64,000 bases of DNA from Paragorgia papillata. Its lineage: Eukaryota; Cnidaria; Anthozoa; Scleralcyonacea; Coralliidae. This document shows positions 1 to 9,716 of the stretch, in pieces (position 1 is the stretch's first letter; every line of letters begins with the position of its first letter). Under the pieces are notes generated by a model. It did no database searches. It was given only the letters and a program-made list of their open reading frames with translations, and had not been told where the DNA came from. The stretch covers positions 2,705,001 through 2,769,000 of the forward strand of contig JAWNZC010000013.1 in assembly GCA_035771165.1 (NCBI GenBank), given 5' to 3'. The position numbers were made by a program, and so were the translations under genes.

Positions 1-4
1 ATAA

Positions 5-34
5 CCATCACCATCACCATCACCACCACGACCA
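5..34. repeat. (ATC/CAC)n short tandem repeat
   Basis: Runs of ccatca at the window start; nothing else recognised in 1-151, which is intron. Confidence 0.8.
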
Positions 35-151
35 TAAACGCAAGATAAAATCCCTGTCATCTGCATGCATCACAATTACCATTATAATAACCATTGTGGT
101 CACAACAAAACCTATCAATGGTTACAATCTTACTAATAAAGTCACACCTAC

Positions 152-544
152 CGAGATGCCCTCTGCAGTAGACCTCAAAATCAGTTGCTACGTTTCCACC
201 CCAAATCCATTTCGCTTGCTTGGCGACTCTTGGTCCTTTTAGATTGTCTTTCCTATCGATAACTACAGCACCAGGCCAGCGGCTATCGTCAAAATCAGGC
301 ATGTTCCATTTCGGAACCAGTTTGCTAGTACAGCGCCAAGTTTCATCAGTCACTATTCCGTTACTAAACGATCCAATTATACCGGCTGGACCACCAATGT
401 TTATGCCCTTGATTGCGACCACTCGAGTCGTAGCCGGGAATTTATAAATTTTACTCATGAACCACCTGCCATTGTCTTTACCGACCTCAACACCGTCCGC
501 ATAAATAACCATTTTGTCGTCGCAGTTAATTATACCAGAAATTT
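152..544 (-). CDS. Jelly-roll-like (galactose-binding-fold-like) domain exon
   Basis: 393 nt (131 codons), acceptor ttctag, donor G|gtaggt, phase 1-1, so the coding sequence continues beyond the window. Visible segments: INCDDKMVIYADGVEVGKDN, RVVAIKGINIGGPAGIIGSF, TDETWRCTSKLVPKW, FDDSRWPGAV, AKWIWGG and a final EVYCRGHLG. W-x-C...W...F-D-D-S-x-W-P-x-A and W-I-W resemble beta-sandwich lectin-like domains found in marine invertebrate secreted proteins and in the N-terminal domains of rhamnosidases. I cannot name the family with certainty. Confidence 0.72.
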
Positions 545-752
545 CTAGAAGTCAAGAAAATAATTATCATATTTATTATCATCATCATTATCGTTACGTT
601 TTCTGTTCCAGTTCGAAAGTCTGTATAGAAAAATATTTAAATACTCGGCAGTTCGCCAAAAAACAAAATAATCTAGTTTGCTAAAGTTAAAGACCAGTAG
701 TAGTTGCTGCAAATAGTTCATGTAGCGGATTCTATATATTCAAAAAGTTTAC

Positions 753-1137
753 AGTGTCTATGAAACGTAAATAAGTCTGTCTTGTTTGAAAGAATACTTA
801 AAATGACAGAGTAACATCTTTTTCAGTTTTTCGTTTCCTTTCCTCGTTGTTGAGATATTTCAGGTTGTTTGATATGGAAATCAAGCGTAATAATAAGTTA
901 TCGGAGAAGGTTATATATCTTTGCTATTATCAAATATAATCACTTTAAAATTCTACATGTTTGGTGTTGTAGAGAAAAAAAACACACTCACACACGGTTC
1001 CTTCGCATTAATTTGGATGGATAACAGCAGCGACATATCACCTTCTCTAATAAGTCATTACGCACATGTGACGTCAAAATGTTTAATTTGAATATCAAAC
1101 AAACTGAAAAATCTCAACAACGAAGCGACAAAACAGA
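753..1137. mobile_element. Foldback MITE, family 1, copy 1
   Basis: The left arm begins agtgtctatgaaacg and contains cagtttttcgtttcc, gagatatttcag and gttatatatctttgc. The right arm carries the complements (gtgacgtcaaaatgttt, atcaaacaaactg). The right end is shortened. The same family occurs at 14.75-15.22 kb. Confidence 0.75.
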
Positions 1138-1249
1138 AAGGATAAAGGACTGGGGGCTAATAATCCTTACTTGCAGCCAGTGGCTGAATTGCGAAGGACG
1201 CAGATCAACGTGGCCATGTCGAGGCATATCAAAGGCGCTCCAAGCAGCC

Positions 1250-1440
1250 GCCATACGACACAGTTCAGGCCACGGATCACAGCTAAGATGTGAGAACCCG
1301 GCGAAAAACTCTCGGAGCACAGGAGAGATCAACTAAAACTCTACTCACATTAGACAACGGGGTTATTCCCAAACGGTTACCCAAGTACTAACCCCGTGTA
1401 ACCGCGCTTAACTTTTAGCGAGAGGCAGCGCGCTTACAAA
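1250..1440 (-). mobile_element. 5S-rRNA-derived SINE-like copy
   Basis: On the minus strand it reads gcgctgcctctc, then ggggttagtacttggg and gaccg-like sequence and ttgggaataaccccgtt, the internal promoter half of 5S rRNA, followed by gtgagtagagttttagtt and a tail shared with the copy near 10.9 kb. Confidence 0.65.
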
Positions 1441-1597
1441 AGATGCTACTTTGTTATTTCAAGTGTATTATGACTAATAGAAAGTTTGTCATTTCCATTC
1501 AATCATATACCTAAAAGTATTTATTTATTTATTTACTTAATAATTCTCAAAAGCCTGCTCTATAGTAAAGTAACAAACGCAAAATAAACCAACTGAC

Positions 1598-1666
1598 CTT
1601 TTGGTGGACCTGTGGCACCTCCAGGAGGAGTGACCGGGACACCGCCTGTTGCGGGCAGGGGAGGCA
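1598..1666 (-). CDS. Pro/Gly linker exon
   Basis: 69 nt (23 codons), phase 1-1, acceptor gcttag, donor AAAAG|gtcagt. It encodes VPPLPATGGVPVTPPGGATG followed by PPKG, the same style of linker as elsewhere in the gene. Confidence 0.7.
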
Positions 1667-1848
1667 CTAAGCAAAAAACGACAATCAGAAATGGGTTGCA
1701 AGAGAAAAAAAGAAAATTCAAGAGAGATAAAAAAACGTACTAAATCTTTTAAACCAGCATGTACAAAAATCCCATTTTATTCTTCTACGCATTCAATAGG
1801 AATGAACTCATTCATTCAATCAATTAATTGTACGTTCGTTCGTTCCTT

Positions 1849-1916
1849 CCTTCCTTCCTTCCTTCCTCCCTTTCTTTTCTTCCTTCCTTCCTTCCTTCCT
1901 ACTTTTCCTTCCTTCG
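1849..1916. repeat. (CTTC)n microsatellite
   Basis: Imperfect cttc runs within the intron 1667-2347. Confidence 0.9.
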
Positions 1917-1975
1917 TCCATCCGCCTGTTCATTTATTCACTAACCGACCGACTAACCGACCGACTTACCAACCG

Positions 1976-2223
1976 ACCAAACAAACAAACAAACAAACAA
2001 ACAAACAAACAAACAAACAAACAAACACACAAACAAACAAACAAACAAACAAACAAACAAACAAACAAACAAACAAAGAGAGAAACAAACAAACAAACAA
2101 ACAAACAAACAAACAAACAAACAAACAAACACACAAACAAACAAACAAACAAACAAACAAACAAACAAACAAACAAACAAACAAACAAACAAACAAACAA
2201 ACAAACAAAAAAACAAAACAAAC
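1976..2223. repeat. (CAAA)n microsatellite
   Basis: About 250 nt of caaa units with rare interruptions (acac, gagagaa). It fills most of the intron together with the cttc tract. Confidence 0.95.
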
Positions 2224-2347
2224 ATGTTTCACTCTTTCACTCACGCACCAGACTTCACTTGTTCGTTCCTTCATGTATTTTCTTTCTTTCCTTCGTACGT
2301 AAATATGTACGTACGTTTTGTATGTTGTTTTGTTCCTATAAACTTAC

Positions 2348-2523
2348 CAGGGGTTCCAATAAACAAGTTGCCATTTTGAATAGGTCGCTCCATTTTCTTA
2401 TTCGGTAACTTCACTCCAACGCTGACGTGATCTCCGCCACCACCCTCTTTCAAAAAGGCTTGCATGAAGTACACCTGTCCTTTCACTAATTTGATTGGTC
2501 CAGAAACTTGATTTGCCGGGAAC
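2348..2523 (-). CDS. PA14 domain b, exon 3 of 3
   Basis: 176 nt, phase 2 in, phase 1 out. It encodes FPANQVSGPIKLVKGQVYFM, then QAFLKEGGGGDHVSVGVKLP and NLFIGTPG, closely matching exon 3 of domain a. Confidence 0.87.
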
Positions 2524-2683
2524 CTATCAAATGGTGCGATGCCATCAGTTTAGTACAAATTGGTATAATTTTCAAATACCCCAGATAATGTAAATCTCTT
2601 AAGACACATCGATACAATACAATTTTCCCTTACGATTGTCGTGTTGGCGTATGTTATGGTTTCTGACGGAGAATTCAAATAAT

Positions 2684-2810
2684 AATCCTCGAAGTACGGG
2701 AGAGACCAACTAGATCAACTCTAGTCACACGAGTCTCTAGCTGAAGAATCAGAACGGGATAATTCTCCCAGTCACCCACCCACGTACTAACCCCGTCCAA
2801 CCGTTCACTA
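2684..2810 (-). mobile_element. 5S-derived SINE-like fragment
   Basis: The minus strand reads ggacggggttagtacgtggg, tgggtgactgggagaatt and ctagttggtctctcccgtac: a divergent, truncated copy of the element at 10.9 kb, in the intron 2524-2883. Confidence 0.6.
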
Positions 2811-2883
2811 TTGATATTTAAAGTTAAGCCCTCTAACAGTACACGCCACTCGTGCTTCTCGTAAGTAAATGATATTCTCTTAC

Positions 2884-3029
2884 TTGTTAAACTGATTCGG
2901 GCTTGTCCACTGCCCAGGTAAGAAGGCAAGAATACGCTTAGCATTGACTTCCGCATCGTCAGCACTAATCCACAATTCACATTGGTCATCGCCGGCCAAG
3001 TAGAAAATGTACGAGCCCGATAAAGGAGC
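2884..3029 (-). CDS. PA14 domain b, exon 2 of 3
   Basis: 146 nt, phase 0 in, phase 2 out. It encodes APLSGSYIFYLAGDDQCELW followed by ISADDAEVNAKRILAFLPGQ. The S-D-D of the PA14 core is G-D-D here, and a cysteine follows it. Same intron positions as in domain a. Confidence 0.85.
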
Positions 3030-3054
3030 CTAAAATCAAAAAATAGAGATGACT

Positions 3055-3522
3055 TGTAAGTAAAATGAAGTGAAATAGAGTGAAGTGAAGCGAATGAAGT
3101 AGAGTGAAGCGATGGGGAGAAGAGTGGAGAGGAGTGAAGTAAAGTAATGCGGGGAAGAGTGGAATGGAGTGAAGTGAAGTAATGTAGAGAAGAGTGAAGG
3201 GGAGTGAAGTGGAGTAAAGTGGAATAGAGCGGAGAGAAGTGAAGTAGAATGAAGTAGAGTGAAGTGATGTGGAGAAGACTGGAAGGGAGTGAAGTGAAGT
3301 GAAGTGAAGTAATGTGGAGAAGAGTGGAGTGGAGTGAAGTGAAGTAATGTGAAGAAGAGTGGAGGGGAGTGAGGTGAAGTGAAGTGAAGTAGAGTAAGGT
3401 GAAGTGAAGTGGAGAAGTGAAATGAAATGAAATGAAATGAAGTGAAATATAGTGAAGTGAAGTAGAGTGGAGTGGAATGAAGAAAAGTGACGTGGAGTGG
3501 AATGGAGCGAAAGGAAGTGAAG
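3055..3522. repeat. Purine-rich (GAAGT/GGAGT)n tract
   Basis: The plus strand is almost only a, g and t in five-base units of the gaagt type with slow unit drift. It fills the intron 3030-3608. Confidence 0.9.
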
Positions 3523-3608
3523 TGAAGATACATGGTACAGTACCAATATAAAAATAGATTATTTGAATACATAACATTACATAAATATATTGTTACAATA
3601 TAAATTAC

Positions 3609-3787
3609 CCTGTAGTATGTTGTCAACCGAGCGCCATAACGATCACCAACTTGTTGTGCTGATTGGAAGTTAGGAAGAACTTCCATTTTGTCTGGACTAC
3701 CCGGGAATCTAGGATCCTTCTTCAAGCCACTTATATCAATGCCACCAATATTCTCCCAAATTTCGTACACAACACCATTCTTAGCAG
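3609..3787 (-). CDS. PA14 domain b, exon 1 of 3
   Basis: 179 nt, phase 1 in, phase 0 out. It encodes AKNGVVYEIWENIGGIDISG, then DPRFPGSPDKMEVLPNFQSA and GDRYGARLTTYYR, parallel to exon 1 of domain a (W-x-N-I-G-G, R-F-P-x-x-P-D, Y-G-A). Confidence 0.83.
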
Positions 3788-3896
3788 CTATAAAAAGTAA
3801 AATAGAAAGGCAGTTGTTAAGAATTAAAGAAATTTTTTGAAGAAAAAAGTTGAATTTTCCTGGTGAAATAACGGCAAGTTGTACGGTAAAAGCATT

Positions 3897-4013
3897 AGGA
3901 AGTAAGGTAAGGTAAAGTAAGGTAAGGCGAGGTAAAGTGAAATAAGGTGAGGTGAGGTAAGGTGAGATAGGGAAGGTGAGGTAAGGCGATATGAGGTGAG
4001 GTGAGGTAAGGAA
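3897..4013. repeat. (GGTAA)n pentamer tract
   Basis: Imperfect ggtaa/ggtga units, a shorter relative of the 7.6-8.7 kb tract. Confidence 0.9.
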
Positions 4014-4098
4014 AAATAATAAGGTCATGAGTTGACCTGTAAACGATATCAGCTTGGCTAAAATATTGTCTGACATAATTTGTTTTGATGTCACTTAC

Positions 4099-4266
4099 TT
4101 GGAACAGCGGGCTGACCTACACCTCCTTCAGTCGCGCCTCCACCTGTAGGTGGGGTTGGTACTCCGGGGGTAGTTGGAGCACCGGGGGAAGTTGGAGCAC
4201 CGGGGGAAGTTGGAGCTCCGGGAGTACCCGGGGCTTCACCTCCTGGCACTACTGCTCCGGCTGGCA
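4099..4266 (-). CDS. Mucin-like Gly/Pro/Thr linker exon
   Basis: 168 nt (56 codons), phase 1-1, acceptor ttttag, donor A|gtaagt. It encodes VPAGAVVPGGEAPGTPGAPT, then three PGAPTxP-type units and GGGATEGGVGQPAVP. Pro, Thr, Ser and Gly predominate, so it is a probable O-glycosylated hinge between the two PA14 domains. Confidence 0.78.
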
Positions 4267-4374
4267 CTAAAATTTAAAAAGACAAAAATGTATCACTGTT
4301 ATTCATATATTGATCCAAATGAAAAGTTGCGCGTCAACGCTTTTCTTGCCGCCAGTGAATCTTCCATATAAGAC

Positions 4375-4530
4375 TGGGACCAAGGTAACCGCGCTATGGT
4401 GCTTGGGATCGTATGGAGAAAAAATGTCAAGTACGGATAAACAAACTAAGTGGGTTAAAGACTGGGACGAGGTAGCAGCGCTATGATACTTGGGTTGTTT
4501 AGAGAGACCACTGTCAAGTACGAATGAACG
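4375..4530. repeat. Tandemly duplicated ~75-nt segment
   Basis: The segment aagactgggaccaaggta...cgctatggtgcttgggat is repeated as aagactgggacgaggtag...cgctatgatacttgggtt. The same cttgggatcgt motif appears in the foldback at 6.23-6.42 kb, so it probably derives from that family. Confidence 0.6.
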
Positions 4531-4724
4531 AATACAATGAAACTGTTCCCCAAAACGATCTCAAGTATACCAGCGATTGTACCTCGTTACCAGCCTTCAA
4601 ATTGTTATGTCAACGACAAATACGTCAGCACTAAAAAGAGGGGGGGAGGCGATCAAACTCCTGAATCTCACAAGTAACACGTTTGATGTACAATTACTCG
4701 GCTGTTTGGAGAATGTGGTCTCAC

Positions 4725-4894
4725 CTGGTGAAAGGAAGATGTTCTTGCTGATCGGTCTGTCGTAGCTGTTGTCAGGGTAACGCACGCCGACGCTAAGGTG
4801 GTCACCGCCACCTCCTTCTTTCATGAGTGCTTTCATGTAGTACGACTTCCCAGCTTGAAGTCCCACTTTTTCACTGATCTGATCATTTGGATAT
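4725..4894 (-). CDS. PA14 domain a, exon 3 of 3
   Basis: 170 nt, phase 2 in, phase 1 out (donor CCAG|gtgaga). It encodes YPNDQISEKVGLQAGKSYYM, then KALMKEGGGGDHLSVGVRYP and SKNIFLSPG: the last strands of PA14, with the Y-Y-M/F-x-A-x-x-K-E-G-G-G-G-D-H-x-S-V-G-V motif seen in animal PA14 proteins. Confidence 0.88.
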
Positions 4895-4937
4895 CTAAGG
4901 CAAGGATTTGTCGTCAATTAATCACTTCATAAATAGC

Positions 4938-5057
4938 TCTCTCTCTCTTCTCTCTCTCTTCTCTCTCTCCCTCTCCCCCCCCCCCCTCTCCCTCTCCCTC
5001 TCCCTCTCCCTCTCCCTCTCCCTCTCCGTCTCCCTCTCCCTCTCCCTCTCTCTCTTC
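4938..5057. repeat. (CTCTCC)n/(CT)n microsatellite
   Basis: Pyrimidine-only plus strand with ctctcc units. Confidence 0.95.
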
Positions 5058-5448
5058 GCTGTTTCAATATTTGCTAGCATGGGCGTCCCACCTTGAGCGG
5101 TGACGTCAGACCTGGGTTGGTTAGTTAAGTCTCTATTTCATGACGGTAACACTAAATAACAAAGCTAATAAACTTGTGGTAGGTACCAGTCTCATCATAT
5201 ACGCGCATGCTTTAGAACGACGGGACTAGACTGGATCGTCGTTATTGATTTAGTGAGATTTTAGAACATTTTGCAAGGTGTTATTAAGGTGTTAGAACGT
5301 TTGGATTTAATGCAGACCACGCCATGCAATGGAACGTATAGTACAAAAAAACGCGGTAAATGACGTAGGCAGGGTAATGAAAAGATTATTCGATATCACG
5401 TGATCAATGTTCTACCAATCAAATGGCGATGATTTAGTGAGGTGTTAA

Positions 5449-5898
5449 GGCTGGTTTCCACTCCTTTTGCAGGACAGGAACGGACAGGAAAGTAGTTCCT
5501 TTGTGTTAAAGTCATTAGTTCCGACCGAGAACTCACAAGACTAACGCCTGTATTCTAAAAGCTCACGCACACTCACACGCACACTCACACTCAATGAGTG
5601 GCCCCTCACACTCAATAAGTGCAACTCAACACTCAATGAGTCTCCACTCACCCTCACTGACTATGAGACTACACCCACTCTCCAACCATTCAATTGAATA
5701 GTGTTTGGCCAGAGAGTGAGTGTAGTCTCATACTCAGTGAGGGTGAGTGGAGACTCGTTGTGTGTTGAGTTGCACTTATTGAGTGTGAGGAGCCACTCAT
5801 TGAGTGTGAGTGTGAGTGAGCTTTTAGAATACATGCGTAAGAAAACTTCCCTGTCCGTTCCTGTCCGGAAGGAAAATGTTCCTGACTGGAAACCAACC
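5449..5898. mobile_element. Outer foldback MITE with a nested second foldback
   Basis: Terminal inverted repeats ggctggtttccactcc...ggacaggaacggacagg on the left and cctgtccgttcctgtcc...gactggaaaccaacc on the right. The centre is occupied by a second, larger palindrome (5544-5838). Confidence 0.8.
5544..5838. mobile_element. Inner foldback element, CACTCA-rich
   Basis: The left arm starts at attctaaaagctcac and continues through cactcaatgagtgg; the right arm mirrors it and ends gtgagcttttagaat. The arms are nearly perfect over about 130 nt each. Confidence 0.85.
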
Positions 5899-5943
5899 TT
5901 TGTATAAGAAGTGAAATGTAATTATTAGAGCGGTACTACATAC

Positions 5944-6098
5944 TTATTCCATTGTTTGTGTCCGGTCCAACCGGCTTTTTTCGCTTCTTTCAACTCAACA
6001 AGTTTCCTGACGTTGCCCTTATCTTCATCAATGCTGAGCCAGAACTCACTTTCGTCGTCACTCGCGATGTAAAACGTGTATTCACCAGTTACAGAAGG
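5944..6098 (-). CDS. PA14 domain a, exon 2 of 3
   Basis: 155 nt, phase 0 in, phase 2 out. It encodes PSVTGEYTFYIASDDESEFW, then LSIDEDKGNVRKLVELKEAK and a WTGHKQWNK end. The G-x-Y-T-F-x-I-x-S-D-D-x-x-x-x-W-L-S core is the signature of PA14 domains, which bind carbohydrate or act as adhesion modules in fungi and animals. Confidence 0.9.
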
Positions 6099-6228
6099 CT
6101 AGGATAGACAAAATGCACATATTTTAGCTCACGAGTCACGACCCATCAAATAATAATCATCATAATCAGGCACAATTTTCCCTGCAACTTATCGCACGAT
6201 GTCAAGGACGCGAGACAAATTGCGAGAA

Positions 6229-6422
6229 CAATTGGCCATTTCCCAAAAGAGTCGAAGACTGGTAAAGAGCATTGAGCGCTGGCGTGCTTGGGATCGTTTG
6301 GAGGGACAGTTTTATTGTGCTTACGCTACCAAGCGTGAAATCTGTCCCTCCAAACGATCCCAAGTACCCTAGCGTTCCCAACCCGTCACCAGTCTTCAAC
6401 TCTTTTGGGAAATGGCCAATTG
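6229..6422. mobile_element. Foldback MITE
   Basis: Arms caattggccatttcccaaaa and ttttgggaaatggccaattg are exact complements. The inner arms (cttgggatcgtttggaggga and its complement) also pair, leaving a short loop. Confidence 0.85.
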
Positions 6423-6449
6423 CAGCTTGTAACCAGTGAGCTCTTAGCT

Positions 6450-6665
6450 CTATATATAACTGGAGTGATATCTGCTGGTCATTGACCAGGCAAAGATTGA
6501 GAACATGTACGTATGCCTAGAGTACGTATGGTTCCAGTCTCCTACGCGCTCTTTTGACCAGATCAGACGTGACCTAGACCGCGTAGAAGACTGGAACTAT
6601 ACGTACTTCAGGCCTACATACCCGCAAATTGTCCGCCACAAAGATATCACTCCAGTTATATATAG
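6450..6665. mobile_element. Foldback MITE with 23-nt perfect terminal inverted repeats
   Basis: ctatatataactggagtgat at 6450 and its complement ending at 6665. Internal palindrome around acgtatg...ccagtct and agactgg...acgta. Confidence 0.85.
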
Positions 6666-6688
6666 AAATAGTTATATATTGCAATATG

Positions 6689-6900
6689 CTGTGTAATCGC
6701 TAACATCGTTGTACAAAGTAGAACTCGTTCTACTTTGTGCAACAATTGGCGCAACCTATGTCGCACGATTTCGACCATTACACAGCACATTACACGCTGT
6801 AATGGTCTTTTGTAACTTGTCTCACAACGATACGTCAATGCCGCTGCGAGACAAGCTGCATGAAAAGTAACATCGTGTAGCAAAGCCTCTAGCAAACGAC
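6689..6900. repeat. Dispersed repeat rich in short inverted motifs (acgttgtacaa type)
   Basis: It contains gtacaaagtagaac next to gttctactttgtgc, and shares words with 12.81-12.97 kb (caaagtagaa, gcgcaac, cacagca). A probable degraded transposable element. Confidence 0.5.
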
Positions 6901-7050
6901 GTGTTTACAAACGTTATCTCACGACACACTCACATTTCATTGTTCTAACAGATACGTTAAATCCTTTATTCAGCTGATCAGTATGCATGGCCCTTCGTGG
7001 CCGTTAAGCTTCACTCGCGATGATAAATCCTTTACTCCAATCGTGACCAT

Positions 7051-7231
7051 TAATAGGCGAGTTTCAGGGTGTTACGCGCGCATCATTAAAAAAAAAAAAC
7101 CCCTGGCAAACTCCACCCAAAGTAGACATACTGTTTAAAATAAGAAAAGTATAGATACAGTTTCTGGATGTTTCAACACTGTTATTCTGCTGTTGTTGGC
7201 TCGCGCGCGCAATACCCTGAAATTCGCTTAT
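7051..7231. mobile_element. Foldback element
   Basis: taataggcgagtttcagggt on the left pairs with taccctgaaattcgctta on the right. Confidence 0.7.
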
Positions 7232-7382
7232 GAACAGTTACTTAGCAGTATTATATCAGCGCAAAACGTTACCAAATTTCAATTCAAATATACAAATACC
7301 GATCTGACAGCCTTATGACCTTGCGTAATAGGGACCTTAGTCTATGAGGAGGACCACAGCAATTATAACGTAGGTTGCGTAC

Positions 7383-7558
7383 CCTGAAATACCCAGAAAT
7401 TTGCGCCCCATAGTTATCGGCTTGATCTTTAGGGCCGTCAAACGCCTTCAACGTAGTCACTTGGTCCGGTTTGCTAGGGAAGCGAGAATCAGCTTGAAGA
7501 TTGGACAACCTAGAGCCACCGATGTTCTTCCAAATCGCGTAACGTAAACCAGGCTCGA
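7383..7558 (-). CDS. PA14 domain a, exon 1 of 3
   Basis: 176 nt, acceptor tgtttag, donor AGG|gtacgc, phase 1 in, phase 0 out. It encodes VEPGLRYAIWKNIGGSRLSN, then RFPSKPD and DNYGAQISGYFR. This is the first part of a PA14-type beta-barrel (x-Y-x-x-W-x-N-I-x-G, F-P-x-x-P-D, D-x-Y-G-x-x-x-x-G-Y). Confidence 0.82.
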
Positions 7559-7609
7559 CTAAACAATAACGCAAAAGTTTTTGTTAGCCAAACCCAGCTG
7601 AGATGAGAT

Positions 7610-8692
7610 AAGATTACATGAGTTGAGATGAGGTAGGGTGAGGTGAGGTAAGATGAAATTAGGTTAGATGAGATGAGTTGAGTTGAAGTGATGTAAAGTA
7701 AGGTGAGGTAATGTCCGATGATGTGGGGTGATGTGCGATGATGTGAGGTGATGTGCGATGATGTGAGGTGATGCGAGGTGAAGTGTGATGAGATGGAGTT
7801 GAGGTAAGGTGAGTTGAGGTAAGGTAAGGTGAGTTGAGGTAAGGTAAGGTAAGGTAAGGTGAGTTGAGGTGAGGTGTGATGAGATGAAGTTGAGGTAAGG
7901 TGAGTTGAGGTGAGGTGATGCGAAGTGAGGTGTGATGAGATGAAGTTGAGGTAAGGTGAGTTGAGGTGAGGAAAGGTAAGCTGAGGTGAGATAAGATGAG
8001 TTGAAGTGGGGTAAGGTGAGATAAGGTAAGGTGAGGTTAGGTGAGTTGAGGAAAGGTAAGGTGAGTTGAGGTAAGGTAAGGTGAGTTGAGGTAAGCTGAG
8101 GTGAGTTGAGGTGAGGTAAGGTGAGTTAAGGTGAGGAAAGGTAAACTGAGGTGAGATAAGATGAGTTGAAGTGGAGTAAGGTGAGATAACGTAACGTAAG
8201 GTAAGGTAAGGTAAGGTAAGGTAAGGTAAGGTAAGGTAAGGTAAGGTAAGGTAAGGTAAGGTAAGGTAAGGTAAGGTAAGGTAAGGTAGGGTAGGGTAGG
8301 GTGAGGTGAGGTGAGGTGAGGTGAGGTGAGGTGAGGTGAGGTGAGGTGAGGTGAGGTGAGGTGAGGTGAGGTGAGGTGAGGTGAGGTGAGGTGAGGTGAG
8401 GTGAGGCGAGGTAAGCTGAGGTGAGGTAAGGTAAGTTGAGGCGAGGTAAGGCGAGTTGGGGTGAGGAAAGGTAAGCTGAGGTGAGATAAGATGAGTTGAA
8501 GTTGGGAAAGGTGAGATAAGGTAAGGTAAGGTAAGGTAAGGTAAGGTAAGGTAAGGTAAGGTAAGGTAAGGTAAGGTAAGGTAAGGTAAGGTAAGGTAAG
8601 GTGAGGTAAGGTGAGGTGAGTTGAGGTAAGGTGAGGTAAGGTGAGATGAGTTGAGGTGAAGTGAAGTGAGGTGAAGTGAGGTGAGATAAGTT
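7610..8692. repeat. Long (GGTAA)/(GGTGA) pentamer array
   Basis: More than 1 kb of ggtaa, ggtga, ggtgagttga and similar units on the plus strand, including two homogeneous ggtaa blocks (8.19-8.29 and 8.52-8.60 kb) and one homogeneous ggtga block (8.30-8.41 kb). It fills the intron 7559-8773. Confidence 0.95.
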
Positions 8693-8773
8693 AAGGGGAT
8701 GGAGGTGGAAAATAAAGTACCATAGAAGAAAAACAAAAACACAAAACAAAAAGTGCGTTCAAAATTGACAAAC

Positions 8774-8809
8774 CTTTTTCTTTTTCCTTTGCAGGTATTT
8801 CCTTTTGCA
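8774..8809 (-). CDS. Small Lys/Glu-rich exon
   Basis: 36 nt between tttatag and AAAAG|gtttgt, phase 1-1, encoding LQKEIPAKEKEKG once joined to its neighbours. It fits in frame between the 9.1-kb exon and the first PA14 exon. The call rests on splice sites and phase only. Confidence 0.5.
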
Positions 8810-9121
8810 CTATAAATAAAAATGTGGTTTACCACATTAATATATAACACAGGTTACTTCCGGTAAAATCGCACGTGTTAGAATAACGAAGGGCACTGGG
8901 GACGAGAGTATCATACTATTTAACATTAACGCAAAGTTCTTGGGATAAAGTATTTACCTAAAGCTAGTAGAGTTATCTCGAGGGACAGGGATAACATGCG
9001 TCATGCATGAAACGAAACCAAGTTTGACCCAGTCTCCGAGTCAAACCACCACCCACCCACCCACCCACCCCCAAGATAACGCGGTTTTGTGTGAACATGT
9101 TTTAAAAGTTCAATGACTTAC
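8810..9121 (-). other. Intron without recognised element
   Basis: 312 nt; only a short ccca/accc run (9042-9070) stands out. Confidence 0.6.
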
Positions 9122-9350
9122 GTCTTCCGAGTAGATCTTTAAGCTGTTTGTGCCTGGTGTAGTAATCCTTGCTTTTCTTTCGCGCATCGTATGCGGTCTT
9201 CTCAGAATTGAGTGCCTTGTCAACATAACAGCGCCACCTCTTCGCGTTACCCTTCCGTTTTCGGTCAAACAACGCAAACATAGGTCTTTTTTCGGAACGA
9301 ATATTTTGTTTACACCATTCGTTCAGTTTATCTTGCTGGATTCCAGTTAT
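9122..9350 (-). CDS. Unrecognised Cys-containing exon
   Basis: Acceptor tttgcag (position 9351) and donor C|gtaagt. The open frame reads ITGIQQDKLNEWCKQNIRSE, then FALFDRKRKGNAKRWRCYVD and a charged helix-like end with KKSKDYYTRHKQLKDLLGRR. It has two cysteines and is rich in Lys/Arg; I do not recognise the family. Used from 9350 the exon enters in phase 0, which does not fit the phase 1 end of PLAT exon 3. A weaker acceptor inside it (after position 9331, codons DKLNEW) would fit. Either a small exon between 9.4 and 10.6 kb has been missed or the inner acceptor is used. Confidence 0.6.
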
Positions 9351-9560
9351 CTGCAAAACTAAGAAAACGAATGAAATATTACATTAGTTGTCTTAAAAAC
9401 CATTTCTCAAACTCGTTAAGAATTCATAACCAAATCAAAAGAAAGAAATATTTTATCAATATTTGGAAATTATATTTTTCATAAGTTCAGCGACCAGACA
9501 CAGTGCTAAAGAGCGGTACCCTGTTTGGCGCCAAAAACGTCGTTTGCTTTGATTCCGCGC

Positions 9561-9716
9561 CAACGAACGAACGAACGAACGAACGAACGAACGAACGAAC
9601 GAACGAACGAACGAACGGACGAACGGACGGACGGACGGACGGACGGATTAACGAACGAACGAACGAACGAACGAACGAACGAACGAACGAACGAACGAAC
9701 GAACGAACGAACGAAC
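9561..9716. repeat. (CGAA)n/(CGGA)n microsatellite
   Basis: cgaa units interrupted by a ggac block at 9616-9645. Confidence 0.95.

Noticed and set aside
1649..2302. Long plus-strand open frame rich in KQTN and minus-strand frames rich in VCLF
   Set aside because: Translation of the (CAAA)n and (CTTC)n microsatellites; three frames are open on the minus strand at once and nothing outside the repeat looks like protein.
2675..4094. Overlapping minus-strand open frames full of Ser, His, Phe, Leu and Thr
   Set aside because: They translate the pentamer tracts; only the short embedded PA14 exons (2884-3029 and 3609-3787) have splice sites and domain similarity.
7610..8692. GGTAA array as telomeric or interstitial telomere repeat
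   Set aside because: Metazoan telomeres are TTAGGG; the units here are pentamers with mixed A/G at one place and sit in an intron.
7510..8850. 446-residue minus-strand open frame of LTSPHLTSPYL type
   Set aside because: An artefact of the GGTAA/GGTGA array, where stop codons cannot occur in several frames; the true PA14 exon is only 7383-7558.
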